This document shows positions 24,752 to 32,668 of a stretch of DNA of 64,000 nucleotides, piece by piece; within the stretch, counting starts at the first letter, position 1, and the number at the start of each line of letters is the position of its first letter. Under the pieces are notes generated by a model. The model was not told where the DNA came from and ran no database searches. It saw nothing but the letters and a program-made list of their open reading frames with translations. The DNA is from a bacterium (GTDB lineage Bacteria > Bacillota > Clostridia > Christensenellales > Aristaeellaceae). The DNA lies in NCBI GenBank assembly GCA_004563405.1, contig SFTH01000014.1, forward strand, positions 1 to 64,000, read 5' to 3'. The position numbers were made by a program, and so were the translations under genes.

Positions 24752-25461
24752 TCGCATTCCCCTTCAAGAACCGGATTCTGCAGGAATCGATCTACCTCTC
24801 CCAGGAAGCCCACCGCCTGTGACCCGTTGATGATCCGGTGATCGTAGGTCAGGCACAGATGCATCATCGGACACACGATGATGTTCTCCTTTTCAGGATC
24901 GTCCACGATAACCTTCTTCTCAATCTTTCCCACGCCAAGTATGGAGCTTTCTGGATAATTGATCAGGGGCGTAAAGATATCGCCGCCCAATGCGCCGGAA
25001 TTGGAGACGGTCATGCAGCCGCCCTTGTAATCCGCCAGCTTCAGTGCGTTCTTGCGCGCCTTGTCCACCAGATCGGCAAATGCACCCGCCAGCTCTGCAA
25101 AACGCATGCCTTCACTGATGCGCAGCACAGGTGTAACCAGATTGTCGCCCACGGCGACCGCCACCGAAATGCCCAATTCTGCCGGGAACACCATGGCGCC
25201 ATCCTCATAGTGTGCAGCGAACGTCGGATACTTCCGAATGCCACAGAGCATGCCGTAGATGATGAATGCCATTACGGACGCCCGGTTCTGGGGATGGGCA
25301 GCATTCCATTCGGCGCGGGCCTTCATCACCCGGTCCATGCGCACCTCTCGAATGGTCGTCACACGCGGAATGGTATGACTCTCCGTCATTTTCTGTGCGA
25401 CGATGCGCTGTATACCGCGCAGCTTTACAACTTTCTCTTCCATGTGCAGCGCCTCAATCAT
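24748..25461 (-). CDS. 2-oxoacid dehydrogenase E2 catalytic core without lipoyl or E1-binding domain
   Basis: A 237-residue dihydrolipoyl acyltransferase catalytic domain (KLRGIQRIVAQKMTESHTIP, KYPTFAAHYEDGAMVFP, MTVSNSGALGGDIFTPLI). Full E2 proteins are about 400-550 residues because they begin with lipoyl and subunit-binding domains; both are absent here, and the lipoyl domain is encoded by the gene just upstream. The catalytic motif reads H208-R-I-I-N212-G where most E2s have HRxxDG. Start and stop overlap both neighbours by four bases, indicating tight coupling. Confidence 0.9.
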   Translation of the reverse strand: MIEALHMEEKVVKLRGIQRIVAQKMTESHTIPRVTTIREVRMDRVMKARAEWNAAHPQNRASVMAFIIYGMLCGIRKYPTFAAHYEDGAMVFPAELGISVAVAVGDNLVTPVLRISEGMRFAELAGAFADLVDKARKNALKLADYKGGCMTVSNSGALGGDIFTPLINYPESSILGVGKIEKKVIVDDPEKENIIVCPMMHLCLTYDHRIINGSQAVGFLGEVDRFLQNPVLEGECE

Positions 25462-25706
25462 TCGATTTCCGCCACAATGTCGTCGCCGGAAACGATTTCG
25501 CCCTCCTCGACCAGGATATGGATCGTTCCGTCCACAGGCGCGGCCACTTCAATGGAAGTCTTGTCGACCATGACCTCAACAATCTTGTCGCCCTTCTTCA
25601 CATCGTCACCATCCGAAACCGCCCACTCAAAGATTTCAATGTCCGCATCCTTCTCCAGATCCTCATTCTCTTTGATCTCGACCATCTCGTTCAACTTAAC
25701 CTTCAT
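25458..25706 (-). CDS. Stand-alone lipoyl (biotinyl/lipoyl attachment) domain protein
   Basis: 82 residues forming one lipoyl domain. The modified Lys is most likely K49 in VEVMVDKTSIEVAAPVDG, with the second-half hairpin VEEGEIVSGDDIVAEIE. It works as the swinging carrier between E1 and E2; here it is a separate small protein. GGAGG precedes the ATG. The lipoate ligase gene at 3790-4758 could charge it. Confidence 0.92.
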   Translation of the reverse strand: MKVKLNEMVEIKENEDLEKDADIEIFEWAVSDGDDVKKGDKIVEVMVDKTSIEVAAPVDGTIHILVEEGEIVSGDDIVAEIE

Positions 25707-25753
25707 TGCCGTCTACCTCCGTTCAATTATTGAAACCCACACCGATCCCGTTT

Positions 25754-26740
25754 CTATGCCAGCAACAGATGAACGGCGTTTACAATCTTTTCGACGCTGG
25801 GAATTTCTGCGGCCTCAAGCTCCGGATCCGCTGCGAGCGGCGCGTCCTGGGCCGCCAGGCGCATCGGCGCCTTCTTCAGCTTTTCAAAGGCGCGCTCCGC
25901 AATTGTGCTCACAACCTGAGCGCCCCAACCGCCGGTATACGGAGATTCTTCCACCACCAACAGCCTGCCCGTCTTCGTCACGGAGGAAATCACCGTATCA
26001 TAATCGAAGGGCTTGATGGTTCTGGGGTTGATCACCTCAACCTCAATACCCGCCTTTGCAAGCTGGCTCGCAGCCTTCATTGCGTAATGGAACATCATGG
26101 CCGCGGCAACGATCGTCACGGCGTCGCCCTCGCGCTCCACAGAAGCCTTTCCAATTTCAATCGGCTCGTTTTCCTCAAGAATCATGCCCGGCAGCGTATA
26201 GAGCATCTTGTGCTCGCAGAACAGCACGGGATTCTTGTCCAGCAACGCCGCCAACATCAGGCCCTGTGCATCCCTTGCCGTCGCAGGCGCGACGATTTTT
26301 ACCCCAGGAAAATTCATCAACCATGCCGTCGGATCCTGGGAATGCTGTGCGCCCTCTCCCTTGCCCGTGCCATAATTGGCGCGAATCACCAGGGGCACAT
26401 CCAGCTTTCCGCCCGAAAGAAAATGCGCCTTTGCCGCCTGATTGACGATCTGATCCATGCAGATCGGCAGGAAGTCGGCATACATGATCTCAATCACCGG
26501 ATGCATCCCTGCGATGGCTGCGCCGACACCTGCACCGGTCAGTGCAATCTCCGAGAGCGGACTGTTGATGACGCGCTCTGGTTCAACCTTTTGTTGAATA
26601 CCTTTCGTGACATTATGGATTCCCCCGTAGGGATCTGCAATATCCTCGCCAATGAGGAAAATCGACGAATCTTTCTCCATATTCTCCGTCAGCGTACGGC
26701 GAATCGCCCCGGAGATGTTCATCTTAATCTCTTTTCTCAT
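25754..26740 (-). CDS. 2-oxoacid dehydrogenase E1 component, beta subunit
   Basis: 328 residues of transketolase-like E1 beta. The N-terminal part NISGAIRRTLTENMEKD and FLIGEDIADPYGGIHNVTKG bind the cofactor region, SEIALTGAGVGAAIAGM and VIEIMYADFLPICMDQIVNQ are diagnostic, and the C-terminal domain carries VVEESPYTGGWGAQV. Closest functional groups are pyruvate, branched-chain and acetoin dehydrogenases. The ATG at 26740 has GAGG nine bases upstream; a second ATG at 26722 is possible. Confidence 0.93.
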   Translation of the reverse strand: MRKEIKMNISGAIRRTLTENMEKDSSIFLIGEDIADPYGGIHNVTKGIQQKVEPERVINSPLSEIALTGAGVGAAIAGMHPVIEIMYADFLPICMDQIVNQAAKAHFLSGGKLDVPLVIRANYGTGKGEGAQHSQDPTAWLMNFPGVKIVAPATARDAQGLMLAALLDKNPVLFCEHKMLYTLPGMILEENEPIEIGKASVEREGDAVTIVAAAMMFHYAMKAASQLAKAGIEVEVINPRTIKPFDYDTVISSVTKTGRLLVVEESPYTGGWGAQVVSTIAERAFEKLKKAPMRLAAQDAPLAADPELEAAEIPSVEKIVNAVHLLLA

Positions 26741-26767
26741 CACTCAGTACCTCACGAACAGTCGGTC

Positions 26768-27730
26768 TCAAGCATATACCAGCGCTTCGAAATCCTGAAT
26801 CCGAGCCTTCGGAGCAGCCTCCGCTTTTTCAAGCCCACGGGCGATTTCAGCGTCAACTTCCTCGCGAACAGCCTCCAACTCGGCTTCTGTGGCAATTCCG
26901 TCTCCAGTCAGGAATTCGCCCATCAGCTTGATCGGGCAACGGCTCCTGTACGCCTCAAGCTCCTCTGCCGGCCGGCCGTCGTCCGGATCGTGGCTCTCCG
27001 TATGTCCCCGGAAGCGGTAGGTCTTGCACTCGATCAGGCTCGGGCCCTCGCCTCTGCGCGCCCGGTCAATGGCCTCCTGTGCGGCTTCCATGACCTTCAC
27101 ACAGTTCTGACCGTCCACAATCCTGCCCGGAATTCCATAACCGATCGCTCGATCCGCCACATCCGGGTTCTTCATCTGTTCGCTGATGTGCGTCGAAAGC
27201 GCATAAAGATTGTTTTCACAGACAAACACGATGGGCAAATCCTGCACAGCCGCAAAATTGATGGATGTATGGAAATCTGCCCGACTCGTGCTGCCTTCGC
27301 CCACGAAGGCCACCACGACCTGATTTGTCCTGCGCAACTTCGCAGCCAGCGCCACGCCCGTTGCAACCGACATGGAGCTTGCGACAATCGCGCTGGAAAG
27401 CAGAATGCCCTTGTCCGGTACGCCGATGTGATGAGATGTCCACACGCCGCCGGACTCACTTCCGACGCGACGCAAAAGCTGCATGAATCCCTCTTCCGGC
27501 GTCATCCCCTTTCCAAAGAACGCGCCCTTGGAACGCAAAGTCGGCGCCACGCAGTCTCCACCCTCCAGCAACACGGTCATTCCCACGCCGGTCGCCTCCT
27601 GGCCAATACCGGACAGCGGCTTTTCCTTGCATTGCTTGTCCTTGAACATCGCATTGACCTTGTTCTCGTACTGGCGGCTCATGTACATTGCACGGTAGGC
27701 TTTCATCAGGACTTCTTTGTTAAACGACAT
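26768..27730 (-). CDS. 2-oxoacid dehydrogenase E1 component, alpha subunit
   Basis: 320 residues, first gene of the catabolic operon. The ThDP motif runs from GEGSTSRADFHTS to VFVCENN (GDG/NN type), preceded by PLSGIGQEATGVG and HHIGVPDKGILLSSAIVASS. Decarboxylates a 2-oxoacid and passes the acyl group to the lipoyl protein. I chose the ATG at 27730, eight bases after AGGGAAGTGG; an in-frame upstream extension lacks a binding site. No E3 (lipoamide dehydrogenase) gene is in the window, so E3 must come from elsewhere. Confidence 0.92.
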   Translation of the reverse strand: MSFNKEVLMKAYRAMYMSRQYENKVNAMFKDKQCKEKPLSGIGQEATGVGMTVLLEGGDCVAPTLRSKGAFFGKGMTPEEGFMQLLRRVGSESGGVWTSHHIGVPDKGILLSSAIVASSMSVATGVALAAKLRRTNQVVVAFVGEGSTSRADFHTSINFAAVQDLPIVFVCENNLYALSTHISEQMKNPDVADRAIGYGIPGRIVDGQNCVKVMEAAQEAIDRARRGEGPSLIECKTYRFRGHTESHDPDDGRPAEELEAYRSRCPIKLMGEFLTGDGIATEAELEAVREEVDAEIARGLEKAEAAPKARIQDFEALVYA

Positions 27731-27890
27731 CCAATACCACTTCCCTGCTTTTCTATTTTGAATTGCTGCGCATGGTCGCAAATGGGTTTCGTGCAAACGC
27801 CTCGGAAACAGCGATCCAAACGTCATTTCTGTCTGTTTTGCTCAAATATCCGCCCATCTAACCATATACCTGGCATGTGCAAGAACAGAT

Positions 27891-27907
27891 TGTTTGAATT
27901 TCAAACA
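27891..27907 (-). promoter_or_regulatory. Candidate operator in the leader of the catabolic operon
   Basis: TGTTTGA and TCAAACA form a perfect 7-bp inverted repeat around a 3-base centre, some 55 bases downstream of the -10 box. The deoR promoter region has a related word, TTGTTTGTGTCAA, at 5688-5700. DeoR binding is plausible but untested. Confidence 0.4.
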
Positions 27908-27960
27908 TATATCGTGCGTTATTGTTCTTTTTCATGGCCGAAATACGTTTGTTTACGTAC

Positions 27961-27989
27961 ATTATAGCGTTTGTATTTCAATTTGTCAA
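27961..27989 (-). promoter_or_regulatory. Consensus sigma-A promoter of the catabolic operon
   Basis: Minus-strand TTGACA (27984-27989), 17-base spacer, TATAAT (27961-27966): a perfect match. It starts a leader of about 225 bases before the E1 alpha start and is the only strong promoter I found for the 20 genes down to 6225. Confidence 0.85.
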
Positions 27990-28524
27990 CATCTATTTCC
28001 GGGCATTTTCAGTTTTTTATTGTACGCTGTAATTCTTAATGCATTGCAATAAACAGGCCCCAATTTTCAGATATTCTGTCTTCATGTTTCGCAAGTTTCT
28101 GAGTTTTCCATCATTTGGGTTTTTGAATTTTGTATGATTGAATAAAAACAGGCCACTTCCGACCACATTGTGTAAACTGTAATCTCCTTACGGTGCAAGC
28201 CTTCTCCCTTCCGCAGGCAGAAACCGAACCAAACCAATAATTGTCAAGAATCGAACCTTATTTTGCCACATAGAGCCGCATCCCGGATCCGATCCTGCGA
28301 CATTTTCCTTCATGGAAAATTGTGCCGTCATGCCATTACGCATGGCAGACGGCATTGGATGGGGAATATTTCACGCTGCAACATCTCTGCAGGCAACGTT
28401 TTCTCTTTTTTGAAGATCGATCAGGTAATTCGCATTTCGCGGGTGCATGTATCCTGCAAACATGGGAAACTGCGGCGAAGGTTCATTGGAAATTGAAATG
28501 AAAGCTATTGGCGCAGTTTCTCCT

Positions 28525-28616
28525 GGTGAGAGCACAATTGAACGGCCACCGAAGGACGAATCCCCGGTGGGATTGTCGAGCCGAAGGCGGAAATAATCCG
28601 ATGCTACGGTCTCACC
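28525..28616 (-). ncRNA. Candidate structured RNA (three helices closed by a 7-bp stem)
   Basis: GGTGAGA (28525-28531) pairs with TCTCACC (28610-28616). Read on the minus strand the interior holds CGGATTATTTCCG, a GCC-UUCG-GC hairpin and a longer arm in which CAAT/ATTG closes CCACCG/CGGTGG. The UUCG loop favours the minus strand. It does not match glycine, lysine, cobalamin, THF, c-di-GMP or T-box consensus words as I know them. It could still be a chance fold or a repeated intergenic element. Confidence 0.3.
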
Positions 28617-28686
28617 GTGAAAAGATTGAAATAAATGCGCCATTCCGGTGCAAACGGGCGCTTCAGCACAGGTTTGCACAGGGCAA

Positions 28687-28711
28687 GGAAAGACGCATCC
28701 GTAAGGATGCG
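28687..28711 (-). terminator. Probable terminator of the lgt-pncB transcript
   Basis: Minus-strand CGCATCC-TTAC-GGATGCG stem (28694-28711) followed by TCTTTCCTT. It would leave an unusually long 3' untranslated region of about 210 bases after pncB. Confidence 0.45.
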
Positions 28712-28921
28712 CCGACAACGTCGTTTGGAATCGCAGGTGGCTGCCATTCCGCTCTGCTCTCTTCTGTTTGTTTCAAGCAGCGTCTCATGAAGACGCGTAT
28801 TCCACAAGAAATCGCCCGCAGAACACCTTATTTGCGGCGTTCCACAGGCAATTCTCATGGATGGTTTATGCAGTTTGTCCTTCGAAGGCAGCCCCGTTGT
28901 CGAGGGCATCTCGCCGTCCGA

Positions 28922-30355
28922 TCAGCCCCGGCGGTGGCTCTGGAGCATGGAGTTCTTCAGCATCCACAGGCTGTCGGAGAGATCCACCTTGTAGCGATGG
29001 GGGTTCAGCAGTCGCTTGTACTGGTCCCAGAAGGTGTCCAGGTCCTCGGCGCAATGCTGCTGGATCTCCTTGAGGGAGGGCGATTCATAGACGCACTCGC
29101 CCTTGTCGAAGATCTGCACCTGCAATTCCTTCATGCTGTAATCCGTCAGCGTCATGCTCTTCCAGGTGTTGACCGGGTCGTAGATGGTCAGCGGCTTGGA
29201 CGTGTCGTAGCTCTCGTGGTTCAGGGCGATCAGGTCCGCCGTGGCCTTGCCGGTCTTGTTGTCGTAGATGCGCCAGAGCCGCTTGATGCCCGGGTTGGTG
29301 ATCTTCACCGGGTTTTCGGAGATCTTGATCTTGGGAATCACCTGGCCGTCGATGGTCTCGGCGCTCATCTTGTACACGCCGCCCAGGGAGGGGCAGTCCT
29401 CGCTGGTGATGAGCTTGGTGCCCACGCCCCAGGTGTCGATGCACGCGCCCTGGAGCTTCAGATCGCGGATCAGATTTTCGTCCAGATCGCCGGAGGCGCA
29501 GATGATGGTGTTCGGGAAGCCGGCTGCATCCAGCATCTTTCTGGCTTCCCGGGAGAGATAGGCCAGATCGCCGCTGTCCAGACGGATGCCCACGGGCTCA
29601 TGTCCCACCGCGCGCAGCTCGTTGAACACGGTGATGGCGTTGGGCACGCCGCTCTTGAGGGTGTCATAGGTGTCCACCAGCAGCAGGCAGCTGGTGGGGA
29701 ACATCTCCGCATACTTGCGGAAGGCAGTGATCTCGTCCGGGAAGGACATCACCCAGCTGTGGGCGTGGGTGCCCGCGATGGGAATGGAGTACATCTGGCC
29801 GGTGAGCACGTTGCTGGTGCTCTTGCAGCCGCCGATGATCGCGGCGCGCGCGCCGTAGATACCCGCGTCCGGGCCCTGGGCGCGGCGCAGGCCGAACTCC
29901 ATCACCGTGCCGCCCTCGGCGGCCTGTACCACGCGGCTGGCCTTGGTGGCAATCAGCGTCTGGTGGTTGATGATGTTCAGAAGGGCCGTCTCCACCAGCT
30001 GGGCCTCGAAGATGGGCGCGGTGACGCGCACCAGCGGCTCGCCGGGGAAGACGATGGTTCCCTCGGGCACGGCGTACACGTCGCCCGAGAATTTGAAGTC
30101 GCGCAGCTCCTGCATGAACTCCTCGTCGAAGATGCCCAGGCTGCGGAGGTAGTCGATGGCCTCCTCGTCAAAGTGCAGGTTCTTCAGATAGTCGATCAGC
30201 TGCTCCAGTCCCGCCATGATAGCATAGTGGGTGGATTCATCCTTGCTGCGATAGAACATGTCGAAGGTTGCAATGTTGTCCCGCATGCCCGACTTCAGAT
30301 AGCCGTACATCATCGTCAGCTGGTAGAGGTCGGTCAGCATCGTCAGATTTCTCAT
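28922..30355 (-). CDS. pncB: Nicotinate phosphoribosyltransferase
   Basis: Makes nicotinate mononucleotide from nicotinate and PRPP for NAD salvage. 477 residues, beginning NLTMLTDLYQLTMMYGYLKS, with FNELRAVGHEPVGIRLDSGD (phosphoribosyl-binding region) and GTHAHSWVMSFPDE holding the His expected to be phosphorylated. GAGGTGA precedes the ATG. It lies 11 bases after lgt on the same strand. The C-terminal part (WGVGTKLITSED) supports NAPRTase over the nicotinamide enzyme. Confidence 0.95.
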   Translation of the reverse strand: MRNLTMLTDLYQLTMMYGYLKSGMRDNIATFDMFYRSKDESTHYAIMAGLEQLIDYLKNLHFDEEAIDYLRSLGIFDEEFMQELRDFKFSGDVYAVPEGTIVFPGEPLVRVTAPIFEAQLVETALLNIINHQTLIATKASRVVQAAEGGTVMEFGLRRAQGPDAGIYGARAAIIGGCKSTSNVLTGQMYSIPIAGTHAHSWVMSFPDEITAFRKYAEMFPTSCLLLVDTYDTLKSGVPNAITVFNELRAVGHEPVGIRLDSGDLAYLSREARKMLDAAGFPNTIICASGDLDENLIRDLKLQGACIDTWGVGTKLITSEDCPSLGGVYKMSAETIDGQVIPKIKISENPVKITNPGIKRLWRIYDNKTGKATADLIALNHESYDTSKPLTIYDPVNTWKSMTLTDYSMKELQVQIFDKGECVYESPSLKEIQQHCAEDLDTFWDQYKRLLNPHRYKVDLSDSLWMLKNSMLQSHRRG

Positions 30356-30366
30356 GTGTTTTCACC

Positions 30367-31290
30367 TCACGGTTGTCGTGCGCGTCCTGGAGTTTCACTA
30401 CCAATATATACAACAACGGCAAAGCCCAACAGAATCAGGGCAAATACCGCTGAGAGCAGACCGGCGTCCAGCGCGACCGCCGCGCCCAGAAGGAGCGCCG
30501 TCAGCGCGGGCAGCGCGCGCACCAGTGCGGGCAATCCCCTCGCCCGCCGCGCGAGAACGAGCCCGACGGCCAGCAGCGCCGCGAGGCTCAGCGCCTGAGA
30601 GACGCGCAGCGGCCCCAGATACAGACTGTCCGTGCGCAGGCCCTCCACCAGCGTGCGCTCCAGCGCATAGAGGAACAGGTAGGCGCCGAAAGTATCTCCC
30701 CTGCGCCGAAAGAAGCCCCGCTTCTCCGCGGCCAGCAGAAAGACCACGATCAGCACGCACCAGAGCGACTCGTAGAAGAAGGTGGCCCAGTGCCAGCCGC
30801 TGCCTTCGATGTAAACCGCCAGGGGGAAGAACTGAAGGCGCGGGTCGGTCACCGCCCGTCCGTAGGCTTCCTGGTTCAGAAAATTTCCCCAGCGCCCCAC
30901 GGCCTGGCCCAGCGCCAGCGCGGGCGCAGCCAGATCCAGACAGCAGGGAAACGAAAGTTTCTTCACCCGGCAGTAGATCCACCCGGCCAGCACGCCGCCC
31001 AGCACGCCGCCATAGATGGCCAGCCCGCCCTGGCGGATGTTGAGAATGTCCCCGGGATGGGCCGCATAGTACTCCCAGGAGAAGAGCACATAATAGACGC
31101 GGGCCCAGACGACGGCTGCCGGAACGCCCACCAGCGCCAGATCCAGCGCCGTGTCCTTCGGAAGCCCCAGCCGCGCCTCGCGACGGTGGGCGACGATCAC
31201 GGCGCCCAGCACGCCCAGGGCGATCAGCACGCCGTACCAGCGCAATTCAAAGCCAAAGAGCGTCAAAGCGCTCCGACTGATTCCAAACAT
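30367..31290 (-). CDS. lgt: Prolipoprotein diacylglyceryl transferase
   Basis: Moves diacylglycerol onto the lipobox Cys of prolipoproteins at the membrane. 307 residues, seven or so membrane segments, with the Lgt signature GRWGNFLNQEAYGRAV and the early ELRWYGVLIALGVLGA. The C-terminal part is longer than usual with extra hydrophobic segments. The ATG at 31290 has GTGGAGGCGG upstream. Together with lspA at 36139 it completes lipoprotein processing for the several lipoproteins of this window. Confidence 0.95.
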   Translation of the reverse strand: MFGISRSALTLFGFELRWYGVLIALGVLGAVIVAHRREARLGLPKDTALDLALVGVPAAVVWARVYYVLFSWEYYAAHPGDILNIRQGGLAIYGGVLGGVLAGWIYCRVKKLSFPCCLDLAAPALALGQAVGRWGNFLNQEAYGRAVTDPRLQFFPLAVYIEGSGWHWATFFYESLWCVLIVVFLLAAEKRGFFRRRGDTFGAYLFLYALERTLVEGLRTDSLYLGPLRVSQALSLAALLAVGLVLARRARGLPALVRALPALTALLLGAAVALDAGLLSAVFALILLGFAVVVYIGSETPGRARQP

Positions 31291-31314
31291 GTTCCGCCTC
31301 CACAATCTTTACCC

Positions 31315-31344
31315 ATTATAATCATTTTGGCACGAAATTGTCAA
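31315..31344 (-). promoter_or_regulatory. Promoter of lgt-pncB
   Basis: Minus-strand TTGACA (31339-31344), 18-base spacer, TATAAT (31315-31320). It lies back to back with the division-cluster promoter at 31355-31383. Confidence 0.75.
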
Positions 31345-31354
31345 TACATCATCA

Positions 31355-31383
31355 TTGCACAGAGCGCGTTTATCGGGTATAAT
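31355..31383 (+). promoter_or_regulatory. Promoter of the envelope/division cluster
   Basis: TTGCAC (31355-31360), 17-base spacer, TATAAT (31378-31383), about 80 bases before the HlyD-like start. Confidence 0.75.
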
Positions 31384-31470
31384 ACACAATAGGCTTTTCA
31401 TTGGTGGAGCTATGCCCTTTTGCGGGGGATACAGCCGCAAAATTCATTTTGAACGTTCGGAGCGAGGCTT

Positions 31471-32655
31471 ATGCGCAGAAGAAGGCGGGTAACCGGAAGA
31501 TTCTATGTCTTTCTGTTGATCCTATTGCTGATCGTCTTTCTGATCGTGCGCCCGTATCTGAGCTTCTCCAGCAAGGAGGCCGTCATCATGACGGCCAACA
31601 CCCAGTACGCGCAGATGATGGACTGCGTCATCATCCGGGATGAAACGGTGGTCAGCTCGGAATCCACGGCCCGCGTGGAGTATGTCGCCAGCGAGAACAC
31701 CCTGGTCGATGCGGGCGATACCATCGCCTACGTTTACACCGCCGGTTACTCCGAGGGGCTTTTGCAAAAGCTGGAGGACACCCGCGCCAAGATTCAGGAC
31801 TATCACAAAAACGTCATTCTGCAGAACATCAAAGACGCGACCCTGGAGCGCTACGATACCATCGTGGACATGATGGTACTGGAATTCAAGCACCTGGTCA
31901 ACCACGACAGCCACGGCAGCCTGCTCACGGCAGCCCGCCAGCTGGAGACGGCGATGGTCAACCGCCAGGAGTACCTGCGCCAGAACAAGCGCGAGGACAC
32001 CAAGCTCACCAAGCTCTATGACGAGGAAAACACCCGCATGACCAGCATCCAGTCCTGGCGCCGGGTGGAGACCGCGCCCGAAGGCGGCGTCGTATCCTTT
32101 TACATGGACGGCTACGAGAGCGATCTGACGCTGGATTCGCTCTCCTCCCTCACCACCTCGGACGTGCGCGCCGTGCTCTCCGGCGACCGGCTCAGCAGCG
32201 CGGGCGCGGACAAATCCGTCCCGGTGTTCCGCATCGTGAATCAGGACAGCTGGTATGTGGCCCTGGTTGCCGACGCCAACTCCTGGAATCCCGTGGTGGG
32301 ACAGGAATACTTCCTGCAGATGCAGGGCTACGAGGATCTGGCCTTCACGGCCTCCGTCACCAGCGTACAGAAGGAGAGCGGAAGCCTGCTTGCCGTGTTT
32401 GAGATCAACGATCCCATCGGGCCGCTGATCTACCAGCGCACGGGCAAGGCGATGCTCAGCATCACCATCTCCGGCCTCTCCGTCACCTCCAAGGCCATCG
32501 CCGAGCAGAACGGTCAGACGGGCGTCTGGCTCTATGACGTGCCGGGCGGCACGTTCATCCCGGTGGAGGTCCTCTCCGACGACGGCTCGAACGCGCTGAT
32601 TCAGCCGCTGGTGGAGGGTGCAATCGACGTCGGCCAGCGCGTGCTGATCAAGTGA
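31471..32655 (+). CDS. HlyD-like membrane-anchored protein of the sepF cluster
   Basis: 394 residues: a basic start, one N-terminal membrane segment (FYVFLLILLLIVFLIVRPYL) and a long extracytoplasmic part. YVASENTLVDAGDTIAYVY is a lipoyl/barrel-sandwich half typical of HlyD-family adaptors, a helical region runs about 105-195, and APEGGVVSFYMDGYESDLT opens the second half. No exporter partner is adjacent. Homologues of this type sit upstream of yggS-sepF in other Clostridia, so a division or envelope role is likely; the exact role is unknown. Confidence 0.7.
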   Translation: MRRRRRVTGRFYVFLLILLLIVFLIVRPYLSFSSKEAVIMTANTQYAQMMDCVIIRDETVVSSESTARVEYVASENTLVDAGDTIAYVYTAGYSEGLLQKLEDTRAKIQDYHKNVILQNIKDATLERYDTIVDMMVLEFKHLVNHDSHGSLLTAARQLETAMVNRQEYLRQNKREDTKLTKLYDEENTRMTSIQSWRRVETAPEGGVVSFYMDGYESDLTLDSLSSLTTSDVRAVLSGDRLSSAGADKSVPVFRIVNQDSWYVALVADANSWNPVVGQEYFLQMQGYEDLAFTASVTSVQKESGSLLAVFEINDPIGPLIYQRTGKAMLSITISGLSVTSKAIAEQNGQTGVWLYDVPGGTFIPVEVLSDDGSNALIQPLVEGAIDVGQRVLIK

Positions 32656-32668
32656 GGCAAAATCCGGA

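Larger units (their letters stand above)
27990..28921. other. Long gap between pncB and the catabolic operon; no protein gene recognised
   Basis: About 930 bases. 27990-28260 is AT-rich and carries two similar words (CAATAAACAGGCCC near 28049 and GAATAAAAACAGGCCAC near 28139). 28525-28616 looks like a folded RNA, and 28694-28711 is a hairpin. A further perfect 6-bp hairpin lies at 28780-28796. Short open frames exist on both strands but none has a credible start with a recognisable domain. Confidence 0.5.

Noticed and set aside
25706..27967. A 753-codon rightward frame over the E1 subunit genes
   Set aside because: Shadow of E1 beta and E1 alpha; His/Arg/Leu-rich translation typical of antisense frames.
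28247..28256. AATCGAACC resembling the T-loop of a tRNA on the minus strand
   Set aside because: No acceptor stem, anticodon arm or CCA-proximal pairing could be built around it.
28525..28616. Glycine or lysine riboswitch
   Set aside because: Words such as CCGAAGG are present, but the conserved cores of both classes are missing and no amino-acid gene lies downstream.
28371..28909. Short leftward frames between pncB and the catabolic operon
   Set aside because: They overlap the candidate folded RNA and a hairpin, have no ribosome binding site and no recognisable domain.
28508..30598. A 696-codon rightward frame over pncB
   Set aside because: Antisense of pncB; no motif, biased composition.
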